From an uncultured Thiodictyon sp. (GTDB lineage Bacteria; Pseudomonadota; Gammaproteobacteria; Chromatiales; Chromatiaceae), in contig CAILVI010000387.1 of the NCBI GenBank assembly GCA_903837595.1, forward strand, positions 1 to 64,000: a stretch of 64,000 bases of DNA, given 5' to 3'. Below the pieces are notes generated by a model. The model made no database searches and was not told the origin of the DNA. It saw only the letters and a program-made list of their open reading frames with translations. The translations under genes were made by a program, and so were the position numbers. Positions 7,884 to 17,073 of this stretch are shown one piece after another; position 1 is the stretch's first letter, and each line of letters begins with the position of its first letter.

Positions 7884-8492
7884 CTAGAACAAGGTGTAGA
7901 TCAACGGTGCCAGGGCCGAGGTCTTGACGAAGAACAGCACCAGCCCAAGGGCCACGAGGATCACCAGCGTCGGCAAGAACACGTAGTGGCCGCGGCTGGC
8001 AAAAAACGCCATCACATTAAGAAAACGCCGCGCCGGGCCCTGGCTGCCGCCGTGGCCTTGATTGGTCTCGAAGAGCACCTCCTTCGGGTACCAGCCTTCC
8101 ATCGCTGGGGGCGGACGTTCAGCCCACTGGTAGATTGGTGCGTTGCCCTTGATCACACGCACGAGCCAACCAAGCGGGGTCATCAAGAGGATATAGACCA
8201 ACCCGAGGAGCACCGCAAAGAGGGCGCCGCCGACGGTGCGGATCACGGCACCGAGTGCGGACTGTGGGAGATGCCACGCGGATGGGAACACCAGGCTAAG
8301 CAGCAGTCCGATGCCGCCAAGCGCGGCGACGAGCAGCCACAGGCGGTCAGAGGCACCGATCAGGAAAAAATATTTCCAAAGACCAACGGCACTCAGCATG
8401 CCCGAAACGACTAACCCAAAGACGATGTCGCGTTTGAGTTCGTCCAGGCTCAGTCGTGCCTGCCGACGCGCCAGGTAGTGACTCTTGGTCAT
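7884..8492 (-). CDS. membrane protein: SxtJ-like domain fused to SxtK/DUF5989-like domain
   Basis: With the ATG at 8492 (2 nt after the carbamoyltransferase stop) the protein has 202 residues. The first about 125 resemble SxtJ: LDELKRDIVFG, then helices about 22-40, 50-70 and 82-108, and an LGWLVRVIKG end. The last about 50 resemble DUF5989/SxtK: FLNVMAFFASRGHYVFLP and one helix (about 170-190). SxtJ and SxtK are usually separate small proteins next to a carbamoyltransferase. Here they appear fused through a linker holding the PPPAMEGWYPKE segment. The function is unknown; context says it helps an envelope-linked carbamoylation step. Family assignment is from memory of the motifs. Confidence 0.7.
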   Translation of the reverse strand: MTKSHYLARRQARLSLDELKRDIVFGLVVSGMLSAVGLWKYFFLIGASDRLWLLVAALGGIGLLLSLVFPSAWHLPQSALGAVIRTVGGALFAVLLGLVYILLMTPLGWLVRVIKGNAPIYQWAERPPPAMEGWYPKEVLFETNQGHGGSQGPARRFLNVMAFFASRGHYVFLPTLVILVALGLVLFFVKTSALAPLIYTLF

Positions 8493-8494
8493 GA

Positions 8495-10339
8495 TCAGTC
8501 CAATGCGAAATTGGCGAGCCAACGCTCGCGCTGCGCTTCGTCCATCGCACCGCCTGACTGTTGGTCGCGCAAGAACAGTCGATTGCCGACCACGAGACAA
8601 TCGATCTCAGTCGCGACGAAACAGCGGTAGGCATCGCGCGCGGTGCAGACGATGGGTTCCCCGCGCACGTTAAAGCTGGTGTTGATGATGAGCGGGACGC
8701 CAGTGAGTTGCTCGAACTCAGTGAGCACCCCATGAATAAACGGGTTGCGTACCAGATCGATGGTTTGTACCCGCGCCGAATAATCGACGTGCGTGATCGC
8801 GGGGACGTCGGAGCGCGGAACCTTCAGCAGATCGATGCCCCACAGGTTGGCCTCGTGCACGGTTGGGGTGCGTCGTCGGCGCGCCGTCACCGGGTAGGCC
8901 AGCAGCATGTACGGGCTTTCCTGGGTGATATCGAAATACTCACGGGCGCGTTCGGCCAAGACCATTGGGGCGAAGGGCCGGAAGCTCTCGCGGAACTTGA
9001 TCTTCAGGTTCATGTGAGACTGCATGTGCGGCGAACGCGGGTCGCCCAGGATGGAGCGGGCGCCGAGTGCGCGCGGTCCCCACTCCATCGCTCCGCGGGC
9101 CACCGCCACGACCTTGCCCTGCGCGATCAGCGCGGCGATCCGGGCCTGGAGATCGGGCTCGCTCATGGTCACCCAGCGGCCGCCCAGGGCCGTCAGGTCG
9201 GCATCATCGGTTGCGTCCTCGGGCCGGATCTCGGGGCCGAGGAAGGCACCCTGCATGGCGTCCGGTTGCTCTGCCGCGCGCGGGTGATCCAGCACCATGT
9301 GCCACAGCCACAGGGCCGCGCCCAAGGCGCTGCCGGCATCGCCGGCGGCGGGTTGGATCCAAATCTCGTCGAACGGTCCCGTGCGCGCGAGCAAGCCGGT
9401 GGATACGACGTTCAGTGCCACCCCGCCGGCCATCACCAGGTGACGCATGCCGGTCTCGCGCTGGACGTGGTGCGCCATCTTCATGACGATCTCGTTCAGG
9501 ACCTCCTGAATGCTCGCGGCCAGGTCCATCTCGCGCTGCGTGATCGGCGTCTCCGGCGCGCGCGGCGGGGCACCAAACAGCGCGGCAAAACGGTCGTTGG
9601 TCATCGTCAGACCGCCGAGATAGTTAAAGTAGCGTTGGTTGAGATGGACCGCACCGTCCTCCTGAATGTCGACAATCTCCTTGCGGATCAGCTCTGTATA
9701 GATCGGCTTGCCATAGGGGGCCAGGCCCATAAGCTTGTACTCCCCGCTATTGATCTTGAACCCGGTAAAGTGGGTAAAGGCCGAGTAGAGCAGACCGACG
9801 GAATTGGGGAACCGGATCTCCTTGAAGAGCTCTATCTGGTTGTCGCGACCGACGCCGAAGGTGGCGGTGGACCACTCCCCCACGCCATCGATGGTCAGGA
9901 TTGCCGCTTCCTTGAATGGGCTCGGGAAGAAGGCGCTCGCGGCATGCGACAGATGGTGGTCGCCCATCGCGATACGCTTGCTGATCCCAAGTTCAGACTG
10001 CATCTCGCGTTCCAGCCACAAATTTGAGGTCAGCCACTTGGGAAAGGACTTCAGGAAGCTCTGGCCGCTCTTCGGTGCAGTCAAATGATAAATGGCGGTC
10101 AGCCGCTCGAACTTGACCAGGGGATTCTCATAATAGACCCAGTGATCGACCTCATGCTCGGTGATGGCGGCGCGCGCCAGGCAAAAGGCAATCGCGTGAT
10201 GGGGGAATGAGGAGTCGCCCTTGATGCGGGTAAAGCGCTCCTCTTGGGCGGCACACAGGATCTTTCCATCCTTCAGCAGGGCCGCCGCCGAGTCGTGGTA
10301 ATAGGCCGATATCCCAAGAACGTAGACGGGCTTGCTCAT
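8495..10339 (-). CDS. carbamoyltransferase (NodU/CmcH/SxtI family)
   Basis: This 614-residue enzyme transfers a carbamoyl group from carbamoyl phosphate, via a carbamoyl-adenylate, to a hydroxyl group. Visible features: the N-terminal VLGISAYYHDSAAALLKDG, the HHLSHAASAFFPSPF signature, TIDGVGEWSTAT in the ASKHA-like half, and GPRALGARSILGDPR in the C-terminal half. Length matches NodU/SxtI. The start overlaps the SGNH gene stop by 4 nt (ATGA), so the three genes form a tight operon. The acceptor is unknown. Without sugar or toxin biosynthesis genes nearby, a surface glycan or lipid head group is the likeliest guess. Confidence 0.9.
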   Translation of the reverse strand: MSKPVYVLGISAYYHDSAAALLKDGKILCAAQEERFTRIKGDSSFPHHAIAFCLARAAITEHEVDHWVYYENPLVKFERLTAIYHLTAPKSGQSFLKSFPKWLTSNLWLEREMQSELGISKRIAMGDHHLSHAASAFFPSPFKEAAILTIDGVGEWSTATFGVGRDNQIELFKEIRFPNSVGLLYSAFTHFTGFKINSGEYKLMGLAPYGKPIYTELIRKEIVDIQEDGAVHLNQRYFNYLGGLTMTNDRFAALFGAPPRAPETPITQREMDLAASIQEVLNEIVMKMAHHVQRETGMRHLVMAGGVALNVVSTGLLARTGPFDEIWIQPAAGDAGSALGAALWLWHMVLDHPRAAEQPDAMQGAFLGPEIRPEDATDDADLTALGGRWVTMSEPDLQARIAALIAQGKVVAVARGAMEWGPRALGARSILGDPRSPHMQSHMNLKIKFRESFRPFAPMVLAERAREYFDITQESPYMLLAYPVTARRRRTPTVHEANLWGIDLLKVPRSDVPAITHVDYSARVQTIDLVRNPFIHGVLTEFEQLTGVPLIINTSFNVRGEPIVCTARDAYRCFVATEIDCLVVGNRLFLRDQQSGGAMDEAQRERWLANFALD

Positions 10340-12195
10340 GGCCGGACCGCAACCTCATCAAACTCGATCTGGAGCTGCAGGGCATTGGGTTCAGTCGGAT
10401 AACTCACGAGTGCGTAGCGCCGCCCGTTTTTCTTGGGATGGCTATTGTCGCTGGCGGAAAAGACCACTTGGCCCTTCCAGTGAGACCAGCGCCCAGCCCC
10501 AGCGGTCGCAATATCGGCATGCTGGGCATGGGCCGGCTTGAGCGGAACCCCGTTCTCCAAGAGTATCCAGGCGGAGCGCGTCGGGTGGATGTCGTCGTCG
10601 GCCTCGGTGTGAAGGTCAGTCGCTGCGAAGACAAAGGCGTGACCGCCCCACTGGCTGATGGCATCGGGACCCGGCTCGATCGAACGATCCACCCGCTGGG
10701 CGGCAACGTCGGCGGCGATCCTCAATGTATTCACCGCATCGGCTCCGACCTTTCCCCCTAAGTCCCACTCGACCGCCGCGCCCCGTCGCACCTCGCCCCC
10801 GATGGGATTGCCGCGGTCCACCCCGGTCCCCGGATCGACCGCGGTGAACCAAAGCCGCGCGGATGCCAATCGTTCGCCGGAAAGTCTCACCTTGCGTATG
10901 GCCACCGGCAACTCGAAGGCGAGCATGACATGCGGCGTGTCCAGCGGCTGGCGCGGGGCGAGTGCGTCCGGGCCCGGGTAGAGCAGGCGCCATTGTCCGG
11001 GCGCGGTCGCCACGACCGCCGCCGCTGGAGGCATCCAGTCGTTTAGCTTCGGCACCAGCAGCCCTGACGCCTGGCGACGCTCGCCAAGCGTCTGCGGGAC
11101 TGAGTGCTCCAGGATGTCGGCTACCTGGCGGGCGTAGAACCTGGTGGCAGTCGGGGCTGGGTGCGCGTTTGCCGGGTTCACGCCCCACTGCAGAGCGCTG
11201 GGGCTGATCAATCCGTTAGTTTCAGGGTATTCGCGGACAAATTCGTCGAGCAGGTTGACGAAGGGCAGCCCGGCGGCAGCAAACAGTGGTTCGACCGGAC
11301 GGTAGCGCGGCGCGAATGCGTCAGGGTCGGGCCTGTTCGGTAGCGTCACCACGAACGCGGGCCGATCGTCGCTGCGCAGCAAATCAGCGAGTTCCTGCAC
11401 GATCCGACCGTAGGCCTCAATGTTCGGCGACTCCAGGATCTTGAGTTCCCAGGTATCGTAGGCGTAGGTATCGGTTTGTTCGCTTGCCCACTTGGCAGTG
11501 AGCTTCGGCTTGATTTGGGCCGCCAAGGTCGGCGCAACCTGGCCCAAGGTGGCATCGAGTGCGGTCCATGTCGGGAGCGGTACATCCCGACCGAACTGGC
11601 GCACCAGATACCTGCCGTCCGGGCCGCGGACATCGGGGTCGTTGGTGACATAACCAAGGATGACGGCATCCGGTTGGATCGTCGGTAAGAAGCCTGGGTC
11701 CCTTAGCCATTCGAGTTGCTGTTGTGTGGACGCCCCATTACGGCCGGCCGCGACAACCTCTACCCCAGGGTAACCCCGATGCCTGAGCTCCCGCTCAAGT
11801 TGCCGCCACCAGATGTCGTTGGCGTTGAGGTAGCCGTCGCCCCAGACAAAGGAGTCCCCAATGACTAGAATGCGGCCCACGCCCGGCGACCGTTGGCCAA
11901 TGGGGATGCCGGCCGAGTGCCAGATCGGGTCGGTTGCGGAACCCAGCACCTTTTGTTGGTTCATCTGGTTGATCGTATCGTTCTCGATCGCCCATGCGTT
12001 TGAGACCACGGTGCGCTGCGACGCGAGATACCGAAGCGCGCCCTCGGTCAGCGCCACGCCTGCGCCAAGCGCCAAGAGGGCGTAGATGAAATACCGTAAC
12101 GCCAGCGTTGGCAGTAGCGGTCTCGGTGCTGTCTCGCCCGTCCAACCCAGGGCGGAACAGAAGTTTGCGTTTGCTGCGTTCGAGTGGTGGCCCAC
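10336..12195 (-). CDS. membrane-anchored SGNH/GDSL-type hydrolase-like protein
   Basis: I chose the GTG at 12195 (GGAG about 14 nt upstream); the frame is open to 12345, but the added residues are unlike protein. The product is about 619 aa: a signal anchor at about 30-50, then an SGNH domain beginning ILVIGDSFVWGDG with the nucleophile Ser in GDS, and later block VILGYVTNDPD. The C-terminal third looks like beta-rich sequence. Proteins of this type often accompany carbamoyltransferase-SxtJ-DUF5989 sets. It is the first gene of that operon. It may remove or transfer acyl groups on the same periplasmic substrate; this is inference. Confidence 0.75.
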   Translation of the reverse strand: MGHHSNAANANFCSALGWTGETAPRPLLPTLALRYFIYALLALGAGVALTEGALRYLASQRTVVSNAWAIENDTINQMNQQKVLGSATDPIWHSAGIPIGQRSPGVGRILVIGDSFVWGDGYLNANDIWWRQLERELRHRGYPGVEVVAAGRNGASTQQQLEWLRDPGFLPTIQPDAVILGYVTNDPDVRGPDGRYLVRQFGRDVPLPTWTALDATLGQVAPTLAAQIKPKLTAKWASEQTDTYAYDTWELKILESPNIEAYGRIVQELADLLRSDDRPAFVVTLPNRPDPDAFAPRYRPVEPLFAAAGLPFVNLLDEFVREYPETNGLISPSALQWGVNPANAHPAPTATRFYARQVADILEHSVPQTLGERRQASGLLVPKLNDWMPPAAAVVATAPGQWRLLYPGPDALAPRQPLDTPHVMLAFELPVAIRKVRLSGERLASARLWFTAVDPGTGVDRGNPIGGEVRRGAAVEWDLGGKVGADAVNTLRIAADVAAQRVDRSIEPGPDAISQWGGHAFVFAATDLHTEADDDIHPTRSAWILLENGVPLKPAHAQHADIATAGAGRWSHWKGQVVFSASDNSHPKKNGRRYALVSYPTEPNALQLQIEFDEVAVRP

Positions 12196-12474
12196 GATAT
12201 TTGTCAAAGCTCCTAACCTATCACGGGCCAAAGGTCTGCTTGACAGACCGTCCGCGACCACGCAAACCGCGCGAAACCAACGATTCCAGGGACAAGCGAG
12301 AACGGGGCGTTCGCCAATCCGGCGGTTGACGGCAGGTTCTTGCAAGCAAAGACGCTCGGCGGTGCCGGCAAGCGCAAGTCAGGTTGGCTGGTTTCGGCCG
12401 CCGTTGTCGCGGTGCGCGGACCTGGACGGCCGAGCCGGCTGGCCCGATAAACGAGATGTTATCAAGCTTATTGC
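12196..12474. other. promoter region of the carbamoyltransferase operon
   Basis: No gene is seen. An AT-rich island at about 12450-12493, overlapping the dusA end, contains several GATAA/TTATC words within about 50 nt, unusual against the GC-rich background. It may carry regulator sites or a promoter, but no paired -35/-10 is convincing. Confidence 0.35.
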
Positions 12475-13578
12475 TTATCTGGGAATCTTATCGATGCCCG
12501 CCGCGTCTGTCAAGCTGGGCCGGGCGGGCCGTCTGTAGCCTGCCCCGCCGTCGGGGCAAGTCGGGCGAGCGGTGCCCGACGCGAGTTCTTGGTTGTGGCA
12601 TGCCTCCCGCTCCCGCGGCAGCGCGGCGGTCAGTACCTCCAACCCGGCGCCGCGCCGGTGTGCCTCCTCGCTGATGTGACGGCGCCAGGCGCGCGCCCCG
12701 GGCTGGCCTTGGAAGAGCCCGAGGATATGGCGGCTTATGTTGCCCAGCGGGACCCCAGCGGCGAGCTCCCGCGCCACATAGGGCAGGAAGCGCTCCAACA
12801 CCTCGTAGCGGCTCGCGGGCGCCGCGCTCTCGCCGAAGATCAGGCGGTCGGCCTGCGCCAGCATCCAGGGGTCCTCATAGGCCGCCCGGCCGATCATGAC
12901 GCCGTCCAGATGGGTGAGGAAACCCGCGGCGTCGTCGAGGATCCGGATGCCCCCGTTGATGGCGATCGGCAGCGCCGGGAAGTCGGCCTTGAGTCGCGCC
13001 ACCCAGTCATAGCGCAACGGCGGTACCTCGCGGTTCTCCCGCGGGCTCAGGCCTTGGAGCCAGGCCTTGCGGGCGTGGACGATGAGCGCGTCGCAGCCGG
13101 CCCCCGCAACCGCGGCGACGAAGGTGGTCAACTCCTCGTAGCTGTCGCGATCGTCGATGCCGATGCGTGACTTGACCGTCACCGGGATCGCGACCGCCGC
13201 CTTCATCGCCGCCACGCAGTCGGCGACCAGCGCCGGCTCGGCCATCAGGCAGGCGCCGAAACGCCCGTTCTGGACCCGGTCGGAGGGGCAGCCGCAGTTG
13301 AGGTTGATCTCGTCATAGCCCCAGGCTTGACCCAGGCGGGCACACTGGGCCAGGGCCTGGGGGTCCGAGCCGCCGAGTTGCAGCGCCAGCGGGTGCTCCG
13401 CCGGGTCGAACCGCAGGTGCCGGTCCTGGTCGCCGTGGATCAGTGCACCGGTGGTGACCATCTCGGTATAGAGCAGGGTGCGCCGGGTGATCAGCCGCAG
13501 GAAATAGCGGCAGTGCCGGTCGGTCCAGTCCAGCATGGGGGCGACGGATAGTCGGCGCTCGAGTGGGGGCAGTGACAT
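12475..13578 (-). CDS. dusA: tRNA-dihydrouridine(20/20a) synthase DusA
   Basis: DusA is the FMN enzyme that reduces U20/U20a in tRNA D-loops. The N terminus RLSVAPMLDWTDRHCR, the NLNCGCPSDRVQNGRFGAC block with the catalytic Cys110, and the FMN-phosphate region INGGIR are all present. The protein is 367 residues, about 35 longer than usual. The extra residues after LPREREACHNQ are low-complexity and look like read-through into spacer DNA. It probably stands alone; the gene upstream ends 16 nt before it. Confidence 0.95.
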   Translation of the reverse strand: MSLPPLERRLSVAPMLDWTDRHCRYFLRLITRRTLLYTEMVTTGALIHGDQDRHLRFDPAEHPLALQLGGSDPQALAQCARLGQAWGYDEINLNCGCPSDRVQNGRFGACLMAEPALVADCVAAMKAAVAIPVTVKSRIGIDDRDSYEELTTFVAAVAGAGCDALIVHARKAWLQGLSPRENREVPPLRYDWVARLKADFPALPIAINGGIRILDDAAGFLTHLDGVMIGRAAYEDPWMLAQADRLIFGESAAPASRYEVLERFLPYVARELAAGVPLGNISRHILGLFQGQPGARAWRRHISEEAHRRGAGLEVLTAALPREREACHNQELASGTARPTCPDGGAGYRRPARPSLTDAAGIDKIPR

Positions 13579-13593
13579 GAGTGGTGGCGGTCG

Positions 13594-14373
13594 CTAGTGG
13601 TCTTGCAGAGTCGCTTGCCTGCCGCCATCCACATAGCCGGACTCCAGCGCCGCCGAGACTGCACGGCACAGGCTTGCGTAAGCGGGTGTCAGGCGGAGAT
13701 CCGGCGGGCGCGGATAGGGCAGGTCGACGGCCAGGTCCGCGATGACCCGGCCCGGGCGTGCGCTCATGACGAGTACCCGCTGGCTCAAGTACACCGCCTC
13801 GAAGACGCTGTGGGTGACGAAGACGGTCGTGAAGCCATGGACCTGCCAGAGTGCCAGCAGGTCGTCATTGAGTCGGGCGCGGGTGATCTCGTCCAGCGCG
13901 GCGAAGGGCTCGTCCATCAGCAGCAGCCGCGGGTGGGTGACCAGTGCGCGGGCGATCGAGGCGCGCATCCGCATGCCCCCGGAGAGTTCCCCCGGATAGG
14001 CGTCGGCGAACCGTCCGAGTCCGATGGCCTCCAGGGTCGGTTCGATACGGCGGCGGGCGTCGGCCCGCGGGGTACCCTGGATACGCAGGGGCAGGCTCAC
14101 ATTGTCGTAGAGCGTCGCCCAGGGCATCAGGGTCGCGTCTTGGAAGACGCAGGAGGTTTGGGCCAGCGCTGCGTCGGTGCCGACCGCGACCACCCCGGAA
14201 CACGCCCGGTCGAGTCCCGCGATCATCCGCAGCAGGGTGGTCTTGCCGCAGCCGGAGGGTCCGAGCACGGCGGCGAACTGACCCGCGGGGACCTCGAATG
14301 AGATGTCCGCCAGGGCCGCGATCCCGGAGGCGAAGCGCCGCGTGACCGCGTCGAGGCGGATGGCCGCCGTCAT
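13594..14373 (-). CDS. ABC transporter ATPase, nitrate/sulfonate/taurine (SsuB/TauB) type
   Basis: With the ATG at 14373 the protein has 259 residues and starts MTAAIRLDAVTRRF. Walker A is GPSGCGKTT, the Q-loop is VFQDATLMPW, the signature is LSGGMRMRASIARAL, and Walker B is LLLMDEPFAALDE, followed by FVTHSVFEAVYL. This pattern is typical of importers for sulfonates, nitrate or thiamine precursors. Neither a permease nor a binding protein is next to it, so its partners must be elsewhere or lost. It starts 7 nt after the rnfH stop and may be co-transcribed with the rnf genes. Substrate unknown. Confidence 0.85.
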   Translation of the reverse strand: MTAAIRLDAVTRRFASGIAALADISFEVPAGQFAAVLGPSGCGKTTLLRMIAGLDRACSGVVAVGTDAALAQTSCVFQDATLMPWATLYDNVSLPLRIQGTPRADARRRIEPTLEAIGLGRFADAYPGELSGGMRMRASIARALVTHPRLLLMDEPFAALDEITRARLNDDLLALWQVHGFTTVFVTHSVFEAVYLSQRVLVMSARPGRVIADLAVDLPYPRPPDLRLTPAYASLCRAVSAALESGYVDGGRQATLQDH

Positions 14374-14380
14374 CGGGCGG

Positions 14381-14659
14381 TCAGGTGGCCGCGGGGCTCG
14401 CCTTGCCGCGTTGTTTGACCTGCTTGGGGTCGGCGACCAGGGCGCGGTAGATCTCGACCCGGTCGCCGTCCTCCAACGGCGCGTCCAGCGCGGTGATTTT
14501 GCCAAACACCCCGAACTTCTGCTGTTCCAGGTCGATCTCCGGAAATTGCCGCAGGACGTCGGAGCGCATCACGGCATCTTTCACCGTGGAGCCTTGCGGG
14601 ATATCCACATGGACCCAGAACTGGCGTGCCGGCGTGGCATAGACGACTTGTATCTTCAT
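14381..14659 (-). CDS. rnfH: RnfH family ubiquitin-like protein
   Basis: A 92-residue beta-grasp protein of the RnfH/UPF0125 family. It starts MKIQVVYATP and contains VDIPQGSTVKDAV, FGVFGK and LEDGDRVEIYRAL, all typical. It lies at the 3' end of the rnf operon, 23 nt after rnfE. The family is found both with rnf genes and next to ratA; its molecular role is not established. The C-terminal KQVKQRGKASPAAT tail is basic and variable. Confidence 0.9.
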   Translation of the reverse strand: MKIQVVYATPARQFWVHVDIPQGSTVKDAVMRSDVLRQFPEIDLEQQKFGVFGKITALDAPLEDGDRVEIYRALVADPKQVKQRGKASPAAT

Positions 14660-14682
14660 CGCGTCGGTCTCGTGCGGTGGCG

Positions 14683-15354
14683 TCAGACGGCGTGGGCGCC
14701 GGCCATTTGGATGGACTTGCCGCCGGCCACGTCGATCATCCGCTTGCCGACCACCATGAGTCCGGCGACCAGGAAGCCGCCGGGGGGCAGGATCAGCAAG
14801 AGGACGCCCATGCTCTCGGGCATGATCCGCATCTCCATGAACTTGAAGGCGGGGCCGAGTAGCAGTGACGCATCAGCAAAGAGCGTGCCGGCGCCGATGA
14901 TCTCACGCACCGCCCCGATCGCGGTGAGTGCCAGGGTGAAGCCGAGGCCCATGAAGACCCCGTCAGCCAGGGAGCGCATGACCGTCTCTTTGGAGGCGAA
15001 CGATTCCAACCGGGCTAACGGCAGACAGTTGGAGACGATCAGCGGGATGAAGAGCCCGAGCACCTTGTAGAGGTCATGCATATAGGCGTTCATTCCGAGA
15101 TCCACCACCGTCACCATGGCGGCGACGATCAGGATGTAGACCGGGATACGCACCTCCTGGGTGATGTAGCCGCGGAAGAGGGCGACGAGCGCCCCGGAGG
15201 CCGCCATCACCACCGCGGTGGCGAGCCCCATGCCCAGTCCATTGGTCGCGCTGGTGGTCATGGCCATGGTCGGGCACATGCCGAGCAGCATGGCCAGGAC
15301 CCCGTTGTTGTCCCACAGGCCGTCGCGGGCGATTCTGCCGTATCCGGTTGACAT
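14683..15354 (-). CDS. rnfE: electron transport complex subunit RnfE
   Basis: An integral membrane subunit of the Rnf complex (223 aa). It has about six helices and the typical N-terminal DGLWDNNGVLAMLLGMCPTMA with the conserved Cys that helps hold the intramembrane iron centre with RnfA. Conserved LGLFIPLIVSNC gives the second Cys. It begins 1 nt after the rnfG stop, so is translationally coupled. Rnf couples ferredoxin/NADH electron flow to ion movement; in phototrophs it often supplies low-potential electrons to nitrogenase. Confidence 0.95.
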   Translation of the reverse strand: MSTGYGRIARDGLWDNNGVLAMLLGMCPTMAMTTSATNGLGMGLATAVVMAASGALVALFRGYITQEVRIPVYILIVAAMVTVVDLGMNAYMHDLYKVLGLFIPLIVSNCLPLARLESFASKETVMRSLADGVFMGLGFTLALTAIGAVREIIGAGTLFADASLLLGPAFKFMEMRIMPESMGVLLLILPPGGFLVAGLMVVGKRMIDVAGGKSIQMAGAHAV

Positions 15355-15355
15355 C

Positions 15356-16000
15356 TCAGCGCACCTCGTTTGATATCTGTGGGTTTGCCGTCTGTGGGGT
15401 TGTTTGCTGGGTCATCAGCGGCTGGTTGGCCGCGAAAAAGGCCAGGCCCTCGCGGATGGCGCCGACCACGCCGCGCGGCGTGATGGTCGCCCCGCTGAAC
15501 TGGTCGAACTGGCCGCCGTCCTTCTTCACCTTCCATTTCTCCACCGGCGGGTTGCCGAGGCTCAAGCCGGTAAAGCGGGTGATCCAGTCGCCCTTCTTGA
15601 TCTCGATCTTGTCGCCCAGCCCGGGGGTCTCCTTGTGGGCGAGCGCCCGCACGCCCAAGACCCGGCCATCCGCGCCGACCCCCAGCATGAGCTTGATCGG
15701 GCCGGCGTAGCCGATGCCGCTGATCTCGTAAGCCACCCCGGTGACCTGGTTGCCCTTCTTGGCGCGGTAGACGGTCAGCTCTTTGCCGTCGCCACCCTTG
15801 ATCGTCACCGTGTCGGTGACCGGGTTGTTGTCATGGATGCTGTCCGGGATCACCGCGGAGAGTGAGTTCTGCCGGTCCTCCATGGCCCGCGCGGCGATGT
15901 CCTCTTTGGTCACCCGGTGGGTGAGTGCCAGCAGCAGACCGAAGCCGAGACAGAAGGCGCCCAGGACCAGACCGTGATAGATGGAGCTATTCTTGTTCAT
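15356..16000 (-). CDS. rnfG: electron transport complex subunit RnfG
   Basis: A 214-residue periplasmic subunit with one N-terminal anchor (about 8-26). The covalent FMN motif is FSGATITPR, with the Thr of SGAT as the flavin site. ALAHKETPGLGDKIE is also conserved. The start overlaps the rnfD stop by 4 nt. The C-terminal NQPLMTQQTTPQTANPQ tail is a Thr/Gln-rich extension with no known role. Confidence 0.95.
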   Translation of the reverse strand: MNKNSSIYHGLVLGAFCLGFGLLLALTHRVTKEDIAARAMEDRQNSLSAVIPDSIHDNNPVTDTVTIKGGDGKELTVYRAKKGNQVTGVAYEISGIGYAGPIKLMLGVGADGRVLGVRALAHKETPGLGDKIEIKKGDWITRFTGLSLGNPPVEKWKVKKDGGQFDQFSGATITPRGVVGAIREGLAFFAANQPLMTQQTTPQTANPQISNEVR

Positions 16001-17073
16001 TTGTCCCCCAAGGGCGCCAGCGGCTCACCCCGGCGGGTACGTCCGAACCGACGCGGCCGGGTGTATTGGTCGATGATGGGGGTGAGTGAGTTCATCAGCA
16101 GCACGGCGAATGCAACGCCCTCAGGGTAGCCGGCAAAGGAGCGGATGACCCAAGTGAGCAGTCCGACCCCGCAGCCGAAGACGATCTGCCCCGACTTGGA
16201 CACCGGCGAGGTGACATAGTCAGTGGCGATGAAAAAGGCACCCAGGAAGGCCGCGCCCGACATCAGGTGAAAGGTGCCGTCGGCGAAGCGCGCGGGATTG
16301 GCGGTATGCCCCAGGGTGGCCACCACGAAGAGGGTGCCCAGCATCGCCGCCGGGATGTGCCAGGTAATGATCTTTTTCCACATAAGGAAGAGGCCGCCGG
16401 CCAGGATCAGGACCAGCGAGGTCTCGCCCAGGCTCCCGGCGCGCAGCCCCAGGCCCATGTCCATCAGGTCGGGTAACTGGCCCATGGATTGAGACACCGG
16501 GATGCCGCGCGACAATTCGGTCTTGACAAACCCGAGCGCGGTCGCGGCGCTGAATCCGTCCGGTATCTGGCCGCCGAAAGTGATGTTCAGGGCCTCCTGG
16601 AACCCCGGGGTCCCGGTCCAAAACAGCGGATGAGGCCCCACCCAGGAGGTCAGGGCCACCGGAAAGGAGACCAGCAGGGCGACGCGCGCCACCATGGCTG
16701 GGTTGAACAGGTTCTGCCCCAGACCGCCGAAGGCCTGCTTACCGAGCAGGATGGCGAAGACCGCCCCCAGGACCCCGGTCCACCAAGGCGCCCACGGCGG
16801 CAGGGTCATGGCCAGCAGCCAACCGGTCAGGATCGCGGAACTGTCGCCCAAGGTGGGGAGCAGGCGTCGGCCGCGGATCAGCAGGGCGAGGCCCTCCATG
16901 GCGACGCAGGAGAACAGCGTGACGCTGAACAAGAACATGGCCGGCCAGCCGAACAGGTAGAGGTTGAACGCGGTGGCCGGCACTAAGGCCAGGATCACCG
17001 TGTTCATGGTCTTCTGGACGCTGGCTGCCGAATGGGTGTACGGCGCGCTGGTGGTGGCGGTCTCGATCATCAT
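15997..17073 (-). CDS. rnfD: electron transport complex subunit RnfD
   Basis: With ATG 17073, overlapping the rnfC stop, the protein is 358 aa and starts MMIETATTSAPYTHSAASVQ, matching the family. The frame is open much further upstream inside rnfC, but that is antiparallel-free overlap noise in another frame. It has many helices, the flavin site DGFSAATALG (Thr in SAAT) and the FIATDYVTSP signature. It forms the membrane core with RnfG, A and E. Confidence 0.95.
   Translation of the reverse strand: MMIETATTSAPYTHSAASVQKTMNTVILALVPATAFNLYLFGWPAMFLFSVTLFSCVAMEGLALLIRGRRLLPTLGDSSAILTGWLLAMTLPPWAPWWTGVLGAVFAILLGKQAFGGLGQNLFNPAMVARVALLVSFPVALTSWVGPHPLFWTGTPGFQEALNITFGGQIPDGFSAATALGFVKTELSRGIPVSQSMGQLPDLMDMGLGLRAGSLGETSLVLILAGGLFLMWKKIITWHIPAAMLGTLFVVATLGHTANPARFADGTFHLMSGAAFLGAFFIATDYVTSPVSKSGQIVFGCGVGLLTWVIRSFAGYPEGVAFAVLLMNSLTPIIDQYTRPRRFGRTRRGEPLAPLGDK

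Noticed and set aside
8561..10027. 488-codon plus-strand open frame over the carbamoyltransferase
   Set aside because: Same reason: opposite strand of a well-supported gene, no ribosome site, no domain.
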